Below are positions 1 to 9,030 of a stretch of DNA of 64,000 bases, in pieces (the stretch's first letter is position 1; each line of letters opens with the position of its first letter). The position numbers and the translations under genes were made by a program. A model generated the notes under the pieces. The model was not told the DNA's origin. It did not search any database and saw only the letters and a list, made by a program, of their open reading frames with translations. Origin of the DNA: Croceibacterium ferulae (GTDB taxonomy: Bacteria > Pseudomonadota > Alphaproteobacteria > Sphingomonadales > Sphingomonadaceae); NCBI RefSeq assembly GCF_003660445.1, contig NZ_QZVQ01000003.1, positions 62,001 through 126,000 on the forward strand, written 5' to 3'.

Positions 1-24
1 TAGAGGCGGCGCCCCTTTCCGGCA

Positions 25-543
25 ATGCCGCACGCACCTATGTTCCCGCGCATGTTCGACTACCTGATAGATCATCCCGCCGGCTCGCCCGAATTCCATG
101 CCGAACTGCGGGGGGCAGCCGACGCGCTGACCACAGGGGAAGCGGATGCGGTGGCCAACATGGCGAACCTGGCCGCGCTGATCTGGCAGCTGGTGCCCGA
201 CCTGAACTGGGCCGGCTTCTACCGCGTGCAGGGAGATACGCTGGTGCTGGGGCCGTTCTGCGGGCGCCCGGCCTGCATCCGCATCCCGATGGGGCGCGGC
301 GTGTGCGGTGCGGCGGCAGCCAGCGGGACCAGCCAGCTGGTGGAAGATGTCCACGCCTTCCCCGGCCACATCGCCTGCGACGCCGCCAGCCGCAGCGAAC
401 TGGTGGTGCCGGTCATCGTGGACGGGCAGGTGATCGCGGTGATCGACCTCGACAGCCCGCTGCCGGGCCGCTTCACGCCTGCGGATCAGGACGGGTTCGA
501 GGCGCTGGCCGCACTGATCGCATCCCGCATCCGGGAGATGTAG
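25..543 (+). CDS. msrC: Free methionine-(R)-sulfoxide reductase (GAF domain)
   Basis: A 172-residue cytoplasmic protein that is one GAF domain. It is expected to reduce free L-methionine-(R)-S-oxide with thioredoxin as donor. The three cysteines used by this family are visible: two in FCGRPAC (about residues 80-85) and in GRGVCG, and one in HIACDA. The LNWAGFYR and VIDLDSP motifs are also typical. Met codons at residues 6 and 9 are possible later starts; no strong ribosome binding site decides between them. It stands alone at the left edge and has no link to the sugar genes. The family call is firm because length and cysteine pattern both fit. Confidence 0.9.
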   Translation: MPHAPMFPRMFDYLIDHPAGSPEFHAELRGAADALTTGEADAVANMANLAALIWQLVPDLNWAGFYRVQGDTLVLGPFCGRPACIRIPMGRGVCGAAAASGTSQLVEDVHAFPGHIACDAASRSELVVPVIVDGQVIAVIDLDSPLPGRFTPADQDGFEALAALIASRIREM

Positions 544-667
544 GCCGCCCTGCCGCAGCGGCATGTTGCATTGTATCAAGCACTTGCCGCATGTCAGGTC
601 GGGAACCTTGCACCCGCCCAGCCCTTCACCTGCCAAGACCCATCCGCATACAGCAAGGAGGCGCTTG

Positions 668-1339
668 GTGGCAGGACAGGATGATGGAGTGGCGACACTG
701 GGCAAGGCGGCCGCGATCGGGCTGGCCGTCGGTGCCGCGGCGATCGGTTTTCTGGCGACCCGCCGGGACACCGGCAATGATGGCGACGATGCGCCGGGCT
801 ATGCCGCGCGGCGAACCGCCGACGACGTGACCGGCCGGACCGTGACGATCCGCAAGGACCGGCAGGAGCTTTACAGCTTCTGGCGCAACTTCGGCAATCT
901 GGTGCCGATCATGGAGAATGTCACCGCGATCCGCACTGCGGGCCCGGGCAGCGACCGGTCCGTCTGGACCATCCGCGCGCCGGGCGGCCGCACGGTGGAT
1001 GTCGAGACCGAGGTGACCGAGGATCGCGCGGGCGAGATCATCGCGTGGAAGTCGGTTGAAGGATCGGAGATCACGACCGAAGGCCGCGTGACCTTTGCCG
1101 ATGCGCCGGGCGACCGGGGCACCCGCGTGACGCTGGTGATCGACTATGCCCCGCCGATGGGCGAACTGGGCCGGGTCGTCGCCAAGCTGGCGCGGCGCGA
1201 GCCGGCGGTACAGGCGCGTCACGACCTGAAGCGCTTCAAGATGCACATGGAAACCGGCGAGATCGCCACCAGCGCCCGGCGCCGGGACCAGACCCGCGCC
1301 GCGCAGATGGACGATGCCGCAAAGAAGGAGACAGCCTGA
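668..1339 (+). CDS. SRPBCC-family (polyketide cyclase/dehydrase-like) protein with N-terminal hydrophobic helix
   Basis: A protein of 223 residues if started at the GTG at 668, which follows an AAGGAGG-like site at 656-662. An in-frame ATG far upstream at 563 has no comparable site. Residues about 10-28 (AAAIGLAVGAAAIGFLA) form a hydrophobic helix. The rest, beginning TGRTVTIRKDRQELYSFWRNF, is an SRPBCC ligand-binding fold of the cyclase/dehydrase type. Its stop overlaps the ATG of the following alcohol dehydrogenase (TGATG), so the two genes are co-translated. Similar pairs occur in general stress loci of sphingomonads and rhizobia. Its ligand is unknown. Confidence 0.75.
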   Translation: MAGQDDGVATLGKAAAIGLAVGAAAIGFLATRRDTGNDGDDAPGYAARRTADDVTGRTVTIRKDRQELYSFWRNFGNLVPIMENVTAIRTAGPGSDRSVWTIRAPGGRTVDVETEVTEDRAGEIIAWKSVEGSEITTEGRVTFADAPGDRGTRVTLVIDYAPPMGELGRVVAKLARREPAVQARHDLKRFKMHMETGEIATSARRRDQTRAAQMDDAAKKETA

Positions 1340-2526
1340 TGCGCGCGCTCACCTGGCACGGCACGCATGACGTTCGCGTGGACAGCGTTCCCGATCCCGA
1401 GATCGTCAATCCGCGCGATGCGATCATCAAGGTGACCAGCACCGCGATCTGCGGGTCCGACCTGCACCTGTATGACGGCGTGATCCCGTCGCTGCAGCCC
1501 GGCGACATCCTGGGCCATGAGTTCATGGGCGAGGTGGTGGAAACCGGCAGCGGCAGCAACCTGAAGAAGGGGAGCCGCGTGGTGATCCCCTTCACCATCT
1601 CCTGCGGGGGCTGCTTCCACTGCAAGGTGCAGCAGTACTCCGCCTGCGAGAACAGCAACCCTGCCGAGAAGCAGGACATGTCCGCCGCGCTGTATGGCCA
1701 GCCGATGGCCGGCCTGTTCGGCTATTCCCACCTGACCGGCGGCTACAGCGGCGGGCAGGCGGAATATGTCCGCGTGCCGTTCAGCGACGTCGGCCCGGTG
1801 GTCATCCCCGACCACCTGGAGGACGAAAAGGTGCTGTTCCTGTCCGATATCCTGCCCACCGGCTGGATGGCGGCGGAAAATGCCGACATCCAGCCCGATG
1901 ACACGGTGGCCGTGTGGGGCTGCGGGCCGGTCGGCCTGTTCGCCATCCAGTCCGCCATCCTGATGGGCGCGTCCAAGGTGATCGCGATCGATCATTATCC
2001 CCACCGGTTGGAACTGGCAAAGAAGCTGGGCGCCGAGGTGATCAACTTCCGCGAAACCCATGTGCAGGATGCCCTGATGGAGATGTCCGGCGGGATCGGC
2101 GTGGATGCAGTGATCGACGCCGTCGGCATGGAAGCCCATGGCTTCGCCTTCGACAACATGCTGGAAGTGGTGAAGCAGAAGGTCGGCATCGGCGCCGATC
2201 GCGCCCACGCCCTGCGCATGGCGCTGATGGCGGTGCGGTTCGGCGGCAAGGTGTCCATCCCCGGCGTCTATGGGGGCATGACCGACAAGTTCCCCACCGG
2301 TGCGCTGATGGAGAAGGGCCTGCAGGTACGCTCCGGACAGACCCATGTGCAGAAGTACACGGCCAAGCTGCTGGAGATGATCGAGCAGGGCAAGATCGAC
2401 ACCACCTTCCTGATCAGCCACCGCCTGCCGCTGGAAGAAGCGCCGCGCGGCTACAAGAACTTCAAGGAAGAGCAGAACACCTGGACCAAGGTGATCCTGA
2501 AGCCGGGTATGGCTGCCACGGCCTGA
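1339..2526 (+). CDS. Zinc-dependent alcohol dehydrogenase (formaldehyde-dehydrogenase-like MDR family)
   Basis: A 395-residue medium-chain dehydrogenase. Visible features are catalytic zinc ligands in TAICGSDLHLYDG and LGHEFMGEV, the four-cysteine structural zinc loop CGGCFHCKVQQYSAC, and the NAD(P)-binding motif WGCGPVGLFAIQSA. The layout resembles glutathione-independent formaldehyde dehydrogenase-like enzymes (COG1063). It overlaps the SRPBCC gene by one base and probably shares its transcript. The substrate cannot be told from sequence; a short aldehyde or polyol is plausible. The family is certain, the specificity is not. Confidence 0.88.
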   Translation: MRALTWHGTHDVRVDSVPDPEIVNPRDAIIKVTSTAICGSDLHLYDGVIPSLQPGDILGHEFMGEVVETGSGSNLKKGSRVVIPFTISCGGCFHCKVQQYSACENSNPAEKQDMSAALYGQPMAGLFGYSHLTGGYSGGQAEYVRVPFSDVGPVVIPDHLEDEKVLFLSDILPTGWMAAENADIQPDDTVAVWGCGPVGLFAIQSAILMGASKVIAIDHYPHRLELAKKLGAEVINFRETHVQDALMEMSGGIGVDAVIDAVGMEAHGFAFDNMLEVVKQKVGIGADRAHALRMALMAVRFGGKVSIPGVYGGMTDKFPTGALMEKGLQVRSGQTHVQKYTAKLLEMIEQGKIDTTFLISHRLPLEEAPRGYKNFKEEQNTWTKVILKPGMAATA

Positions 2527-2572
2527 ACTGATATGACAACTTGACGGGCCCCATTCCACCAATTAGCCCTAT

Positions 2573-2589
2573 GTTCCAAGATATGGAAC
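2573..2589. promoter_or_regulatory. Perfect inverted repeat upstream of rhaT
   Basis: GTTCCA-AGATA-TGGAAC, perfect 6-bp arms with a 5-base spacer, 70 bases before the rhaT start. A TTGACG (2541-2546) that could serve as a -35 element lies upstream. It is probably an operator for an unidentified, perhaps rhamnose-responsive, regulator. It was not found elsewhere in the window. Confidence 0.5.
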
Positions 2590-2658
2590 GAGGTGCCGAT
2601 TGGTGGTGCGGGTCGCGCCCGAACGGTCATCGCTCGTCAACAGAGAGGTGACTTCGGC

Positions 2659-3741
2659 ATGAATCCGCTCGTCGGCGTACTCTATCACTGGCTGGGCGGC
2701 TTCGCCTCGGCCACGTTCTACGTCCCCTATCGCGGCATCCGGCAATGGAGCTGGGAAATCTTCTGGCTGACCGGGGGCATCTTCTCCTGGCTGCTGGCGC
2801 CGTGGCTGTTCGCCAGCGTGATGACGCAGGATCTGCTGGGCGTGCTGGCCGCGACGCCGGATCGCACGGTCATGCTGTGCGTGCTGTTCGGCCTGCTGTG
2901 GGGCTTCGGCGGCCTGACTTACGGCCTCACCATGCGCTATCTCGGCCTGTCTCTGGGCATGGCGGTGGTGCTGGGCCTGTCCACTGTGTTCGGCACGCTG
3001 ATCCCGCCGATCGTGGAAGGCGACTTTGCCAGCACGCTGCTGGGCACTGCCAGCGGGCGCATCGTGCTGCTGGGCCTGTGCGTGACGCTGGCCGGCATCA
3101 TCACGGTGGCGGTGGCGGGCGCGCGCAAGGACGCCGCGCTCAGCACGGAGCAGAAGGCGGCCGCCATCGCGGAGTTCGATTACCGCAAGGGGCTGGCCGT
3201 CGCGATCTTTTCGGGCATCATGTCATCCTGCTTCGCCTTCGGCCTCGCCGCGGGGGAGCCCGTGCGCGACCTGTCCGCTGCGGCGGGCACCGGGGCGCTG
3301 TGGGCCGGCCTGCCGGTGCTGTGCCTGGTGATGTTCGGCGGGCTGGTGACCAATGCCATCTGGTGCGCGCACCTGATCCGCAAGAACCGCTCCGCCGGCC
3401 AATGGCTGGGCAAGCCGGCCGCCTATGGTGGCGCTGCGCCCGCCGCCACCCTGCCCCGCCGCGCGCCTTTGCTGCGCAACTACCTGCTGGCGGCGCTGGG
3501 CGGCACGCTGTGGTATTTCCAGTTCTTCTTCTACTCCATGGGCGAAAGCCAGATGGGCCGGCTGGGCTTCTCCTCCTGGACGCTGCACATGGCCTCCATC
3601 ATCATCTTCGGCACGCTATGGGGCTTCGCCTTCCGCGAATGGAAAGATGCCGCACCCCGCGTACGGGCCATGGTCTGGAGCGGCGTGGGGCTGCTGGTGC
3701 TGGCGACGGTGATCATCGGCTATGGCAACAGCATAGCCTGA
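2659..3741 (+). CDS. rhaT: L-rhamnose/proton symporter RhaT
   Basis: A 360-residue inner-membrane protein with about ten hydrophobic segments, beginning MNPLVGVLYHWLGGFASATFYVPYRGIRQWSWE, the characteristic RhaT N-terminus. GLLWGFGGLTYGLTMRYLG and the final ESQMGRLGFSSWTLHMASIIIFGTLWGF also match the family. It imports L-rhamnose with protons. The ATG at 2659 follows a GAGAGGTGA site; an in-frame start at 2593 would place the inverted repeat just upstream and lacks a site. No rhamnose catabolic gene lies beside it, so it stands alone with its own palindromic regulatory site. Rhamnose is the backbone sugar of rhamnogalacturonan I, which fits the enzymes further right. Confidence 0.93.
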   Translation: MNPLVGVLYHWLGGFASATFYVPYRGIRQWSWEIFWLTGGIFSWLLAPWLFASVMTQDLLGVLAATPDRTVMLCVLFGLLWGFGGLTYGLTMRYLGLSLGMAVVLGLSTVFGTLIPPIVEGDFASTLLGTASGRIVLLGLCVTLAGIITVAVAGARKDAALSTEQKAAAIAEFDYRKGLAVAIFSGIMSSCFAFGLAAGEPVRDLSAAAGTGALWAGLPVLCLVMFGGLVTNAIWCAHLIRKNRSAGQWLGKPAAYGGAAPAATLPRRAPLLRNYLLAALGGTLWYFQFFFYSMGESQMGRLGFSSWTLHMASIIIFGTLWGFAFREWKDAAPRVRAMVWSGVGLLVLATVIIGYGNSIA

Positions 3742-3816
3742 GGCCGGGCGAATTCGGCGGGGCGTGCTATCCCTCGCATGGGCCGGGGCTGGGCGCGGCT
3801 CAGAGTACCGCATGAC

Positions 3817-4173
3817 CTAGCATGTGCCCTCGGCCTGTAGCCGCTGATGGTGCTCCGCCACCATCTCCTGCGCCATCCGGAGCGCAGTGGCCGTATCCGT
3901 CTTGCGCTCGTTGCTGCGGAACCGGTTGACGATGACGTTGCCGTCCGCGTCGGACAGGTTGCGGAGGGTGCATTCGGCTGCCGGGTTCCGCTCGCGCAAT
4001 TGGGCGAACAGCTCCGTCTTGGCCTCCCACTCGCCGTCGTTCTCGCCCTTGTATTCGTGGTTGGTGGTGTTGGCCCAGCCGGGCACGTAATTGTAGTCCT
4101 GCCCGAAGGCCGACGCGAAAATGCCGCCGATTGCGAGCAAGATCGTGGCGCATGTGAAGCTGTGATGTCGCAT
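3817..4173 (-). CDS. Small exported protein of unknown function
   Basis: A 118-residue protein starting at the ATG at 4173, preceded by AGGAGA at good spacing; an in-frame ATG five codons upstream has none. Residues 1-24 form a signal peptide (TILLAIGGIFASAFG before QDYNYV). The mature part is hydrophilic and helical toward the end, with two cysteines, one in ECTLRN and one as the very last residue, that could form a disulfide. No family was recognised. It lies on the same strand about 150 bases beyond the GH35 gene, with a hairpin in between, so it is probably a separate transcript. Confidence 0.65.
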   Translation of the reverse strand: MRHHSFTCATILLAIGGIFASAFGQDYNYVPGWANTTNHEYKGENDGEWEAKTELFAQLRERNPAAECTLRNLSDADGNVIVNRFRSNERKTDTATALRMAQEMVAEHHQRLQAEGTC

Positions 4174-4281
4174 GGTCTCTCCTGACAAGCGGTGACCCGC
4201 CGCGCGGGCGTCGATGATTCAAGCCCGCGCCCCACCATGCGGTTCCGCGACCTGGCTGCGGAGGCACCAGGCGTGGACGGA

Positions 4282-4301
4282 GGCGCCAGCCGACCGGCGC
4301 C
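4282..4301 (-). terminator. Weak hairpin downstream of the GH35 gene
   Basis: GGCGCC arms at 4282-4287 and 4296-4301 around an 8-base loop, 20 bases past the GH35 stop on the minus strand. There is no T-tract. It may be a terminator or a processing site. Confidence 0.3.
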
Positions 4302-4320
4302 CCCGCCTTACAAGCACCCG

Positions 4321-7317
4321 CTAGTCGGCCAGCCGCCGTGGCGCGGGCACCTGATCCACCTTCACGCCGCCACGCACATTGCGCATCGTCACCAGCCGCA
4401 CTGGCTCCAGCGCATTGCCCGGCGTGCCGTCGCTCGTCACCGCCAGCGCCACCGTGTTGTTGCCGCGATGGTTCAGAATCCCTTCGGGAATGGGAAAGGT
4501 CCGCTGCGGGCCGATATGGGCGATGAACTGGCCCATGTGCCAGCCATTCACGAAGATCAGCACACGGTACTGCGCCTCCGACCGAGGCACGGACGGGTCA
4601 CCGAACTGCAGCGCCAGCGTGGCGTCCTGCCCCTGCGGCACGGCCAGGTCGAACTTCGTGCGGAACCAGGTGGTGCCGGGGTCGAGGTCGCTGGCCGGCG
4701 CCGCCTGTCGCTGCCACGCAGCGTCGTTGAAGCCGGGCAGGTGCCAGCCCTGGCGCTCGCCGAACAGCCCGCCATTGTTGGGCACGCCGCGCACCGGGTC
4801 GACGATGTCCTCGCCACCTTGCCGGCCCTGGATCTTCCATTCGAGCGGGATGGCGAAGCTGCGCCCGCCGCGCGGCTCCACCGAGACGGAGATCAGGCCG
4901 CGCGCCTCCTTGTGGAAATCGTCCGCCTCCAGATCCCAGTTATGGCCGTTGTTGCGCACCATCACGCTGAGCACATGCTTGCCCGGCGTGCGGGCCGCTG
5001 CGGGCAGGTCGAACTCTGCGGTGCCGGTGGTGATAGGGCGCGGCAAACCCCAGGGCAGGTCCTGCTGCCCGACCAGCTCGCCATCCAGGAACACCTGCAC
5101 CATGCCGCTGCCGCCCGCGCCATAGGCCAGGCGGATCCGTTCCGCATCGGGCGTGCCGGTGAAGCGGCCGCGATACCAAACGTCGCCTTCGTGGAAGCCA
5201 TAAGCGTCCATCGACATGTTGGGCTCGCCATCCGGGCGCGCGGTGGTGCTGGCATAGGCGCGGCGATCAATCGGCTGCCAGCTGCTGTCGTCGAAATCGG
5301 GCGCGACCTCGGGCGAGCCATGCGCCACGCGCCAGTCGGTGAGCTGCGGCAGCGTCACCGGCTGCGGCCCGGCCAGCTGGGTAACGGCCACGCGGCTGCC
5401 AGCGGTGCCGGGCTGCAGGCGCACCCGCTCCCCGTTCCATGTCACATTGCGCGCGGCGCGCGGGGCCCACACCTCCAGCGGGCTGGCCTGCGCCGTGTCG
5501 CCGGTCAGCGCCAGGCGGCTGCCCTTCAGTTCGGCCGAACGCAGCAGATGCGGCCCGCGCACCAGCACGTCGCCATCCTTCCAGAAGCGCCAGCCTTCCT
5601 CCTCGTCCGCGATCAGCAGCGTCAGCGGTGGCCGCCCGCCGCCTTCAATCCGCACACGCGCCAGGCCGCCATGGGTGTAGTCCAGCTGCAGATCACCCTT
5701 AGCGGCATCGAAGGAGTGGCGGACATCGCCCTCCACCACGGTCACGGTCGGCGCGCTGGTATAGCGCAGCAGGGTGCGCCCTTCCTCCGCCATGCGGCCA
5801 TATAGCAGCATGATGCCGGCATCGTCCTGGGTGAAGCCGTGCTGCACCTCGCTGGACGACCAGACCAGCCGCTGCCCGGCGATATCCACGCCCGCCACCA
5901 GCCACTTGGCATCGAACCCGTTCAGCCGCATCGGCAGCGTATAGCGCCCGTCCGGCAGGTCGGCGGTGATCGTGAAGCTGTGATCGCCGCTGTTGTTGCT
6001 GGGGTTCTGCGTCACCAGCATGAAGCGCGCATCACTCTCGGGCGAGCGGTTGTGATAGACCTGCACCTGGTCGGTCGATTTCTCGACCGGCCCGGCGGGC
6101 ACCATGCCGGCCATGTCCGGCACCGCCGCGATCAGGCCGCCCAGCTGCTTCAGCTCCTGCCCCTTGTCGCGGATCTCGCGCGGTTCGCTGATGGCGGCGC
6201 CGTAATCGTAGGACGTGAACACCACCGGCGCCGGCAGCCAGCCCCAGCTGGTGCCGCCATACCCCATGTAGAAGCTCTGGATGCCGATGCCGTTGGCGAT
6301 GTTGGTGCCGTAGAACACCCGCTGGTACCGCCGCCCGCGCTGCACGGCGTTGCAGTCATAGCCGCCATTGCTGCCCCAATAATCGAACCAGCCGCCGCCG
6401 AACTCCGCCGCGAAGCCGGGCGTGTTGGGGCTGGCGCTGGCCCCGCCCCTGGCCCCGCCAGTGCCGTAATAGCCCCAGTCGGGCGCGGCCGATCCGCGCG
6501 TCGGTTCGCCGCCAACGGTGCAGGTACCGCCGGGATAGGCGTCGAAGGCGTACATGTCCTGCGGCCCCTCGACCACCTTGTCCACGCCCGATCCCTCCGG
6601 CACCCAGTACCCGTTGCGGCCCTGGTCGTTGTGAAAGATCGGCACGGTGATGCCATCGGCCTTCGCCTTGGCATAGAGGTGATCCATGTAGCGCCGCTGC
6701 GTCGGGGTGGTCAGCGCCAGCTCGTTCTCGATCTGGTGCAGGATCACGCTGCCGCCATTGTTGATCTGGTGCTTGGCGATGATCGCGTTGATCTGCGTCA
6801 GCCATTCATCGACCGAAGCCAGATAGGCCGGATCGTCGGTCCGCGCGCGGGCGCGCTGGTTGACGAGGTAGCCGGGGAAGCCGCCGCGCGTCAGCTCCGC
6901 ATTCACATAGGGCCCGGCGCGGGTCATGACATAAAGGCCCTCCTCCTGCGCCACGGTCAGCAGCCGGTCGATATCGCGAATCCCGCTGAAATCGTACACG
7001 CCGGGCTTCGGGCTGTGGAAGCCCCAGTCGAAATAGAACGCGACCGTGTTGAAGCCGCTGGCCTTCATCTTCTGCAGGATATCGCGCCACAGATCGGGGC
7101 TGGGCAGGCGGAAGGCATGGACCTCCGCGCTCCAGATCACCTTGCGTTCGCCGTCGATCATCAGTGACCGGCCATCGAAGGATACGCGACCGAAGCTTTG
7201 CACTTCCTGGCCCAGCTGCAGGTCGGGCCGCACCGTCTGCGCCTGCACAGGCACGGCGATCGCTCCCGCAAGCATGGTGGCGGCGAGCGCCAGGGCGCGC
7301 AATTGCTGTCCGATCAT
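4321..7317 (-). CDS. GH35 beta-galactosidase, large multidomain type
   Basis: A 998-residue secreted enzyme; the signal peptide ends near VPVQA-QT. The start at 7317 follows GGGAGG; in-frame codons to 7371 lack a site. The GH35 barrel begins around residue 30 (WSAEVHAFRLPSPDLWRDIL, AFYFDWGFHSPKPGVYDF). The acid/base is probably E199 in QIENELAL and the nucleophile E305 in FAAEFGGGWFDYWG. Beta-sandwich domains follow, with jelly-roll segments such as WYRGRFTG and GWHMGQFIAHIGPQRTFPIPEG. It would remove terminal beta-galactose from pectic galactan or xyloglucan. The TTGTACTACAA site just upstream groups it with the rhamnogalacturonan genes far to the right, favouring galactan side chains; this is inference. 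Confidence 0.9.
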   Translation of the reverse strand: MIGQQLRALALAATMLAGAIAVPVQAQTVRPDLQLGQEVQSFGRVSFDGRSLMIDGERKVIWSAEVHAFRLPSPDLWRDILQKMKASGFNTVAFYFDWGFHSPKPGVYDFSGIRDIDRLLTVAQEEGLYVMTRAGPYVNAELTRGGFPGYLVNQRARARTDDPAYLASVDEWLTQINAIIAKHQINNGGSVILHQIENELALTTPTQRRYMDHLYAKAKADGITVPIFHNDQGRNGYWVPEGSGVDKVVEGPQDMYAFDAYPGGTCTVGGEPTRGSAAPDWGYYGTGGARGGASASPNTPGFAAEFGGGWFDYWGSNGGYDCNAVQRGRRYQRVFYGTNIANGIGIQSFYMGYGGTSWGWLPAPVVFTSYDYGAAISEPREIRDKGQELKQLGGLIAAVPDMAGMVPAGPVEKSTDQVQVYHNRSPESDARFMLVTQNPSNNSGDHSFTITADLPDGRYTLPMRLNGFDAKWLVAGVDIAGQRLVWSSSEVQHGFTQDDAGIMLLYGRMAEEGRTLLRYTSAPTVTVVEGDVRHSFDAAKGDLQLDYTHGGLARVRIEGGGRPPLTLLIADEEEGWRFWKDGDVLVRGPHLLRSAELKGSRLALTGDTAQASPLEVWAPRAARNVTWNGERVRLQPGTAGSRVAVTQLAGPQPVTLPQLTDWRVAHGSPEVAPDFDDSSWQPIDRRAYASTTARPDGEPNMSMDAYGFHEGDVWYRGRFTGTPDAERIRLAYGAGGSGMVQVFLDGELVGQQDLPWGLPRPITTGTAEFDLPAAARTPGKHVLSVMVRNNGHNWDLEADDFHKEARGLISVSVEPRGGRSFAIPLEWKIQGRQGGEDIVDPVRGVPNNGGLFGERQGWHLPGFNDAAWQRQAAPASDLDPGTTWFRTKFDLAVPQGQDATLALQFGDPSVPRSEAQYRVLIFVNGWHMGQFIAHIGPQRTFPIPEGILNHRGNNTVALAVTSDGTPGNALEPVRLVTMRNVRGGVKVDQVPAPRRLAD

Positions 7318-7387
7318 CGTAATCCTCCCGCTGCCGACCGTCCCCCATTTGGCAGGGGATCGGCGGCTCATCTCACATCGCGGGATT

Positions 7388-7398
7388 TTGTACTACAA
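7388..7398. promoter_or_regulatory. TTGTNNNACAA operator upstream of the GH35 gene
   Basis: TTGT-ACT-ACAA, in the 93-base gap between the GH29 stop and the GH35 start. It fits the FadR-subfamily GntR consensus TNGTNNNACNA and recurs at 53141, 53967 and 63825. It suggests the GH35 gene has its own promoter. Confidence 0.6.
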
Positions 7399-7410
7399 TT
7401 TGGCACAGGG

Positions 7411-9030
7411 TCAAACGAGGCCCTGCCCCTCCATCCGCATCACCGGCACCATCTCGTCCGGGCCCGCGGGCGGCAGCGTCACCTCCAGCCCGCCTGCCGT
7501 GCGCCGGAACGGGACCGGGCGGCCATCGGTCAGGGTGACGCGGGCAATGCGCGCCGCCGGCAGCGCCGCGCTCCCCAGCGCCGCGATGCTGACGGGCGCG
7601 GTCGGCCAGTCCAGCAGCACGGCGTTGAGCACATCGCCGATGACGGTGAAGCGCACATCGCCCGGCTGGAAAAGCGTGTCCCCTTCGGTGTGCATCCCGG
7701 CGCGTACCTGCGTCGGCCCCTCCCCATAGATCCGCCACGGGCGGCTGCCGTAGATCGCGGCCTCGCCGTTCAGCTGCATCCACGCGGTGATGCCGTCCAG
7801 GATGCGCTCCTCCTCCGCATCGATGGTGCCATCGCCGCGCATCGGGATGGACAACAGCAGGTTGCCGTTCTTCGACACGACATCGCACAGTCGCTGGATC
7901 ACCTGCTTCGCCGGCACGTAACTCTTCTGCAGGAAGCGCGCGCGGTTGTAGTGCCAGTCGCCGATGCAGGTGCAGGTCTGCCAGGGCTCGTCACGCAGCC
8001 GGTCGCTCCAGCCGCGCTCCACATCCTCGACCAGCCCTTGCCGCTGGAACGGGCTGAGCACCTTCGCGGTCAGCACCACATCCGTCTCGCCGCTGCGGGC
8101 GATCGCGCCATTGTAGTAATGCGCCGCCGCCTCCATTCCGACCGGGCCGAAGGGCAGGCCGTAATCGTCCAGATAGACGATGTCCGGGCGGTAGCGATCG
8201 ACCAGATCGTTCGACCTGAGCAGCCATTTCGCCACAAAGGCCGGGTTGCCGGGCGGTGCGAACTCCATCCAGCGGCCGCTATGCGTGTCGTGCCAGCCAT
8301 TCATCGCCGCGATGGAACCGATGCCTGCGGGCGGCGCCATGCTGGGGCCGGTATACAGCTCCTGCGGGTCCAGCCCGTCCCACCACTTGCCCGCGCCATC
8401 CTCCTTGCGCAGGGTCCAGGCATCGTAGCGTTCGCCGGCGCGCGGCCCTTCGGCATCGTAGCCGTAAGCGGTCTGCCACCAGTGCCAGGCATGGCTGATA
8501 TGGTTGGACACGCCGAAGCGCAGCCCTTCGGCGCGCACCAGCTTCTCCCAGGTGCCGACGATGTCGCGCTTGGGCCCCACACGCATGGTGTTCCACGGGT
8601 GATGCGCGCTGTCCCAGCAATCCAGATTGTCGTGATGCGCGCCCAACGCCATGAAGTACTTCGCGCCCGCCGCCTTGTAGCGACGGACCAGATAGGCCGG
8701 GTCCCATGCCTCGGCCCGCCAGCGGTTCTCGATCTCCATGAAGCCGGTGTCGGCCGGGTGGCCATATGTCGCCAGGTGATGGTCGTACATCGGGTGGCCC
8801 TGCTGGTACATCAGCCGCCCGTACCAGTCGCCCGCCTCCGGCACGCATTGGGCCGACCAGTGCGCCCAGATGCCGAACTTCGCATCCCTGAACCATTCGG
8901 GCGTGCGATAGCCGGCCGTCAGCGACGACCAGTTGGCGGCCACCGGCGCGCCTGCCGCGCGGGCCTGAGCGGCAATCGGCAGGCTGGCCATGCCGGCCAG
9001 CAGGGTGCGTCTGTCCATCGGGTTCCTCAT
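7411..9030 (-). CDS. GH29 alpha-L-fucosidase
   Basis: A 539-residue exported enzyme, with an N-terminus MDRRTLLAGMASLPIAAQARA that looks like a Tat-type signal. The GH29 barrel is evident in FRDAKFGIWAHWSAQCVPEAGDWYG, YFMALGAHHDNLDCWDS and VVSKNGNLLLSIPMRGDGTID. The nucleophile is expected to be an aspartate in PDIVYLDDYG. It removes alpha-linked L-fucose by a retaining mechanism. Its ATG overlaps the stop of the upstream halogenase-family gene by four bases (ATGA), so the two form an operon. With GH31, GH35 and GH95 in the window, fucosylated xyloglucan is a natural substrate, though fucose on pectin or arabinogalactan is also possible. Confidence 0.9.
   Translation of the reverse strand: MRNPMDRRTLLAGMASLPIAAQARAAGAPVAANWSSLTAGYRTPEWFRDAKFGIWAHWSAQCVPEAGDWYGRLMYQQGHPMYDHHLATYGHPADTGFMEIENRWRAEAWDPAYLVRRYKAAGAKYFMALGAHHDNLDCWDSAHHPWNTMRVGPKRDIVGTWEKLVRAEGLRFGVSNHISHAWHWWQTAYGYDAEGPRAGERYDAWTLRKEDGAGKWWDGLDPQELYTGPSMAPPAGIGSIAAMNGWHDTHSGRWMEFAPPGNPAFVAKWLLRSNDLVDRYRPDIVYLDDYGLPFGPVGMEAAAHYYNGAIARSGETDVVLTAKVLSPFQRQGLVEDVERGWSDRLRDEPWQTCTCIGDWHYNRARFLQKSYVPAKQVIQRLCDVVSKNGNLLLSIPMRGDGTIDAEEERILDGITAWMQLNGEAAIYGSRPWRIYGEGPTQVRAGMHTEGDTLFQPGDVRFTVIGDVLNAVLLDWPTAPVSIAALGSAALPAARIARVTLTDGRPVPFRRTAGGLEVTLPPAGPDEMVPVMRMEGQGLV

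Noticed and set aside
1219-2562. Long open frame opposite the zinc alcohol dehydrogenase
   Set aside because: It is rich in His, Gln and Arg with no motif, and is a codon-bias shadow of the well-supported gene on the plus strand. Similar shadows lie opposite most genes here.
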